This document shows, piece by piece, positions 18,235 to 19,156 of a stretch of 19,156 bases of DNA. Made by a program: the position numbers and the translations under genes. The stretch covers positions 1 through 19,156 of the forward strand of contig JALLAZ010000188.1 in NCBI GenBank assembly GCA_036939755.1. Direction: 5' to 3'. The notes under the pieces were generated by a model. The model ran no database searches, had not been told where the DNA came from, and saw nothing but the letters and a program-made list of their open reading frames with translations. Numbering within the stretch: position 1 is the first letter of the stretch; the number at the start of each line of letters is the position of its first letter. Source of the stretch: Stephanodiscus triporus. Its lineage: Eukaryota > Bacillariophyta > Thalassiosirophyceae > Thalassiosirales > Thalassiosiraceae.

Positions 18235-19156
18235 ATGTTCGCCGCCGCCGCCCGCGCCGCCCTCACCAACGCCTATCGCAACGGCGCGCGAGTTGCTCCC
18301 AGCGCACGCAGGTGAGCAGCGGCACCCATCCCGAAGAAATTCGTTTTTCTTTTCTTTTGTTTTTTTTTCCATCGATACCCCCCCCCCCCCCCCCCCGTCG
18401 CTCATCGCGAACGCACGTCCATCTTCCTCCGCCGTCGCTTCGCACCCCGCTTTTCTCGTTCGTCGTCTCTCGACGACCCGATGCGTTCGTCGTCGTCTTT
18501 CCGTCTTTTCGTCTTTCCGTCGTCGTTACTCCGCCAGCCTCGCCGCCCTCCGAGCCGCCGACAAGCACACGCTCGTCCTCGTTCGTCACGGCGAGTCGAT
18601 GTGGAACCTCGAGAACAAATTCACGGGATGGGTCGACGTGCCGCTGTCCCCCAAGGGACACGAGGAGGTGATCGAGGCCGGGAGGCTCATTAAGGACGCC
18701 GGTCTACTCCCGGACGTGGCGTTCACGTCGCTGCAGAAGCGCGCGATACGCACGCTGTGGCACGTCCTCGAGGAGACCGATCGGATGTGGATACCCGTGA
18801 CGAAGGCCTGGCAGCTCAACGAGCGACACTACGGCGCGCTGCAGGGGCTCGACAAGCAGGAGACCGTCGACAGGTACGGGAAGGATCAGGTCCTGATATG
18901 GAGGAGGAGCTACGACGTGCCCCCTCCCGTGGTCGACCGATCGAGCGAGCACCATCCCGGAAACGATCCCAGGTGAGTGAGCGAGCGAGAGAGATAGATA
19001 GATAGGTAGAGGATAGAGAGAGAGAGAGAGAAGGAAAGTGGACGGAGTGGATGGGAGGGGGCGGCGGGGAGAGGGGATATGGGGAGGACGCTCGTCCCCT
19101 GACATGCGCGCGCGCGACGACGGCGACGGCGACGTTCTTTTCCTTCTTTTTTTTGG
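18235..19156 (+). CDS. PGAM: 2,3-bisphosphoglycerate-dependent phosphoglycerate mutase (3' end outside)
   Basis: Exon 1 is 18235-18311 and exon 2 18538-18972, both ending in phase 2; a third exon must lie beyond the window. The visible 170 codons cover the N-terminal two thirds of the enzyme: [12 protein letters not shown] (RHGE, His43 phosphorylated in catalysis by family rule), [36 protein letters not shown], and [10 protein letters not shown]. It interconverts 3- and 2-phosphoglycerate in glycolysis. Exon 1 encodes just the first 25 residues ([20 protein letters not shown]...), Ala/Arg-rich with no acidic residues, which fits a mitochondrial presequence; no ASAFAP-type plastid motif is seen. 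Diatoms are known to run the lower half of glycolysis in mitochondria. The acceptor at 18537 was chosen because it alone restores phase directly before the catalytic domain. The second catalytic histidine lies outside the window. Confidence 0.9.
18378..18396. repeat. Poly-C run in intron 1 of the mutase gene
   Basis: A run of 19 C residues lies in the 226-nt intron (18312-18537), after a T-rich tract. It is likely to vary in length and to be error-prone in sequencing. Confidence 0.9.
18973..19030. repeat. GAGT/GATA/GA microsatellite in intron 2
   Basis: Directly after the donor GTGAGT the intron is a purine-rich repeat (GAGCGAGCGAGAGA, GATAGATAGATAGG, then (GA)n). The remainder of the window to 19156 is intron with C-poor sequence and a terminal T-run; no acceptor that continues the mutase frame was found. 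Confidence 0.75.

Noticed and set aside
1..19156. Bacterial operon, CRISPR array, tRNA or rRNA
   Set aside because: All genes have eukaryotic structure with GT-AG introns; no regularly spaced repeats and no tRNA cloverleaf were noticed.

Overview
The window is nuclear DNA of a eukaryote with short spliceosomal introns (mostly about 75-140 nt, GT-AG). It is most likely a diatom, probably centric. The pointers are a five-exon cyclin of the diatom-specific kind, a phosphoglycerate mutase with a mitochondrial-type presequence, and a compact layout of alternating gene directions. No rRNA, tRNA, CRISPR, phage or bacterial operon signal was seen. Exon boundaries were worked out by hand from splice consensus plus reading-frame phase, and are predictions.

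Layout. 1-500: gene-poor DNA with nested inverted repeats, including a 193-bp fold-back element. 570-3351 (+): three-exon gene for an unrecognised 808-aa protein with an N-terminal signal anchor. 3681-5358 (-): IFRD-family protein in two exons, convergent with the first gene. 5754-6761 (+): SET-domain protein with an internal 45-residue duplication and a degenerate SET motif. 6762-7696: spacer with two tandem duplications, one of about 190 bp ending just before the next gene. 7697-8941 (+): diatom-type cyclin, five exons, 302 aa. 9144-17906 (-): ASCC3/Slh1-type Ski2-like double helicase, interrupted by a decayed partial copy of itself. 18235 to the window end (+): 2,3-bisphosphoglycerate-dependent phosphoglycerate mutase, incomplete at the right edge.

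The most unusual part is the helicase locus. The intact 5' part lies at 15630-17906 and ends at a single N (15629). The intact remainder lies at 9144-13912. Between them sits a second, damaged copy of the 5' part (13913 to about 15125), with the intron retained, several deletions that remove the Walker A and DEVH motifs of the first helicase cassette, and many CpG to TpG/CpA changes. Joining base 15630 to base 13912 (minus strand) restores the reading frame and gives a protein of about 2,200 aa, the usual ASCC3 size. The locus is therefore either a real tandem duplication with a decaying copy or an assembly artefact around two single-N gaps.

The genes do not form an obvious pathway. The helicase (ribosome collision and alkylation-damage roles in other eukaryotes) and IFRD (ribosome binding in animals) both touch ribosome state, but co-location in a eukaryote is weak evidence of a shared job. 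I did not find a clear novel multi-gene system. The best leads are the decayed helicase duplicate, the duplicated block upstream of the cyclin, the fold-back element, and the uncharacterised membrane protein.
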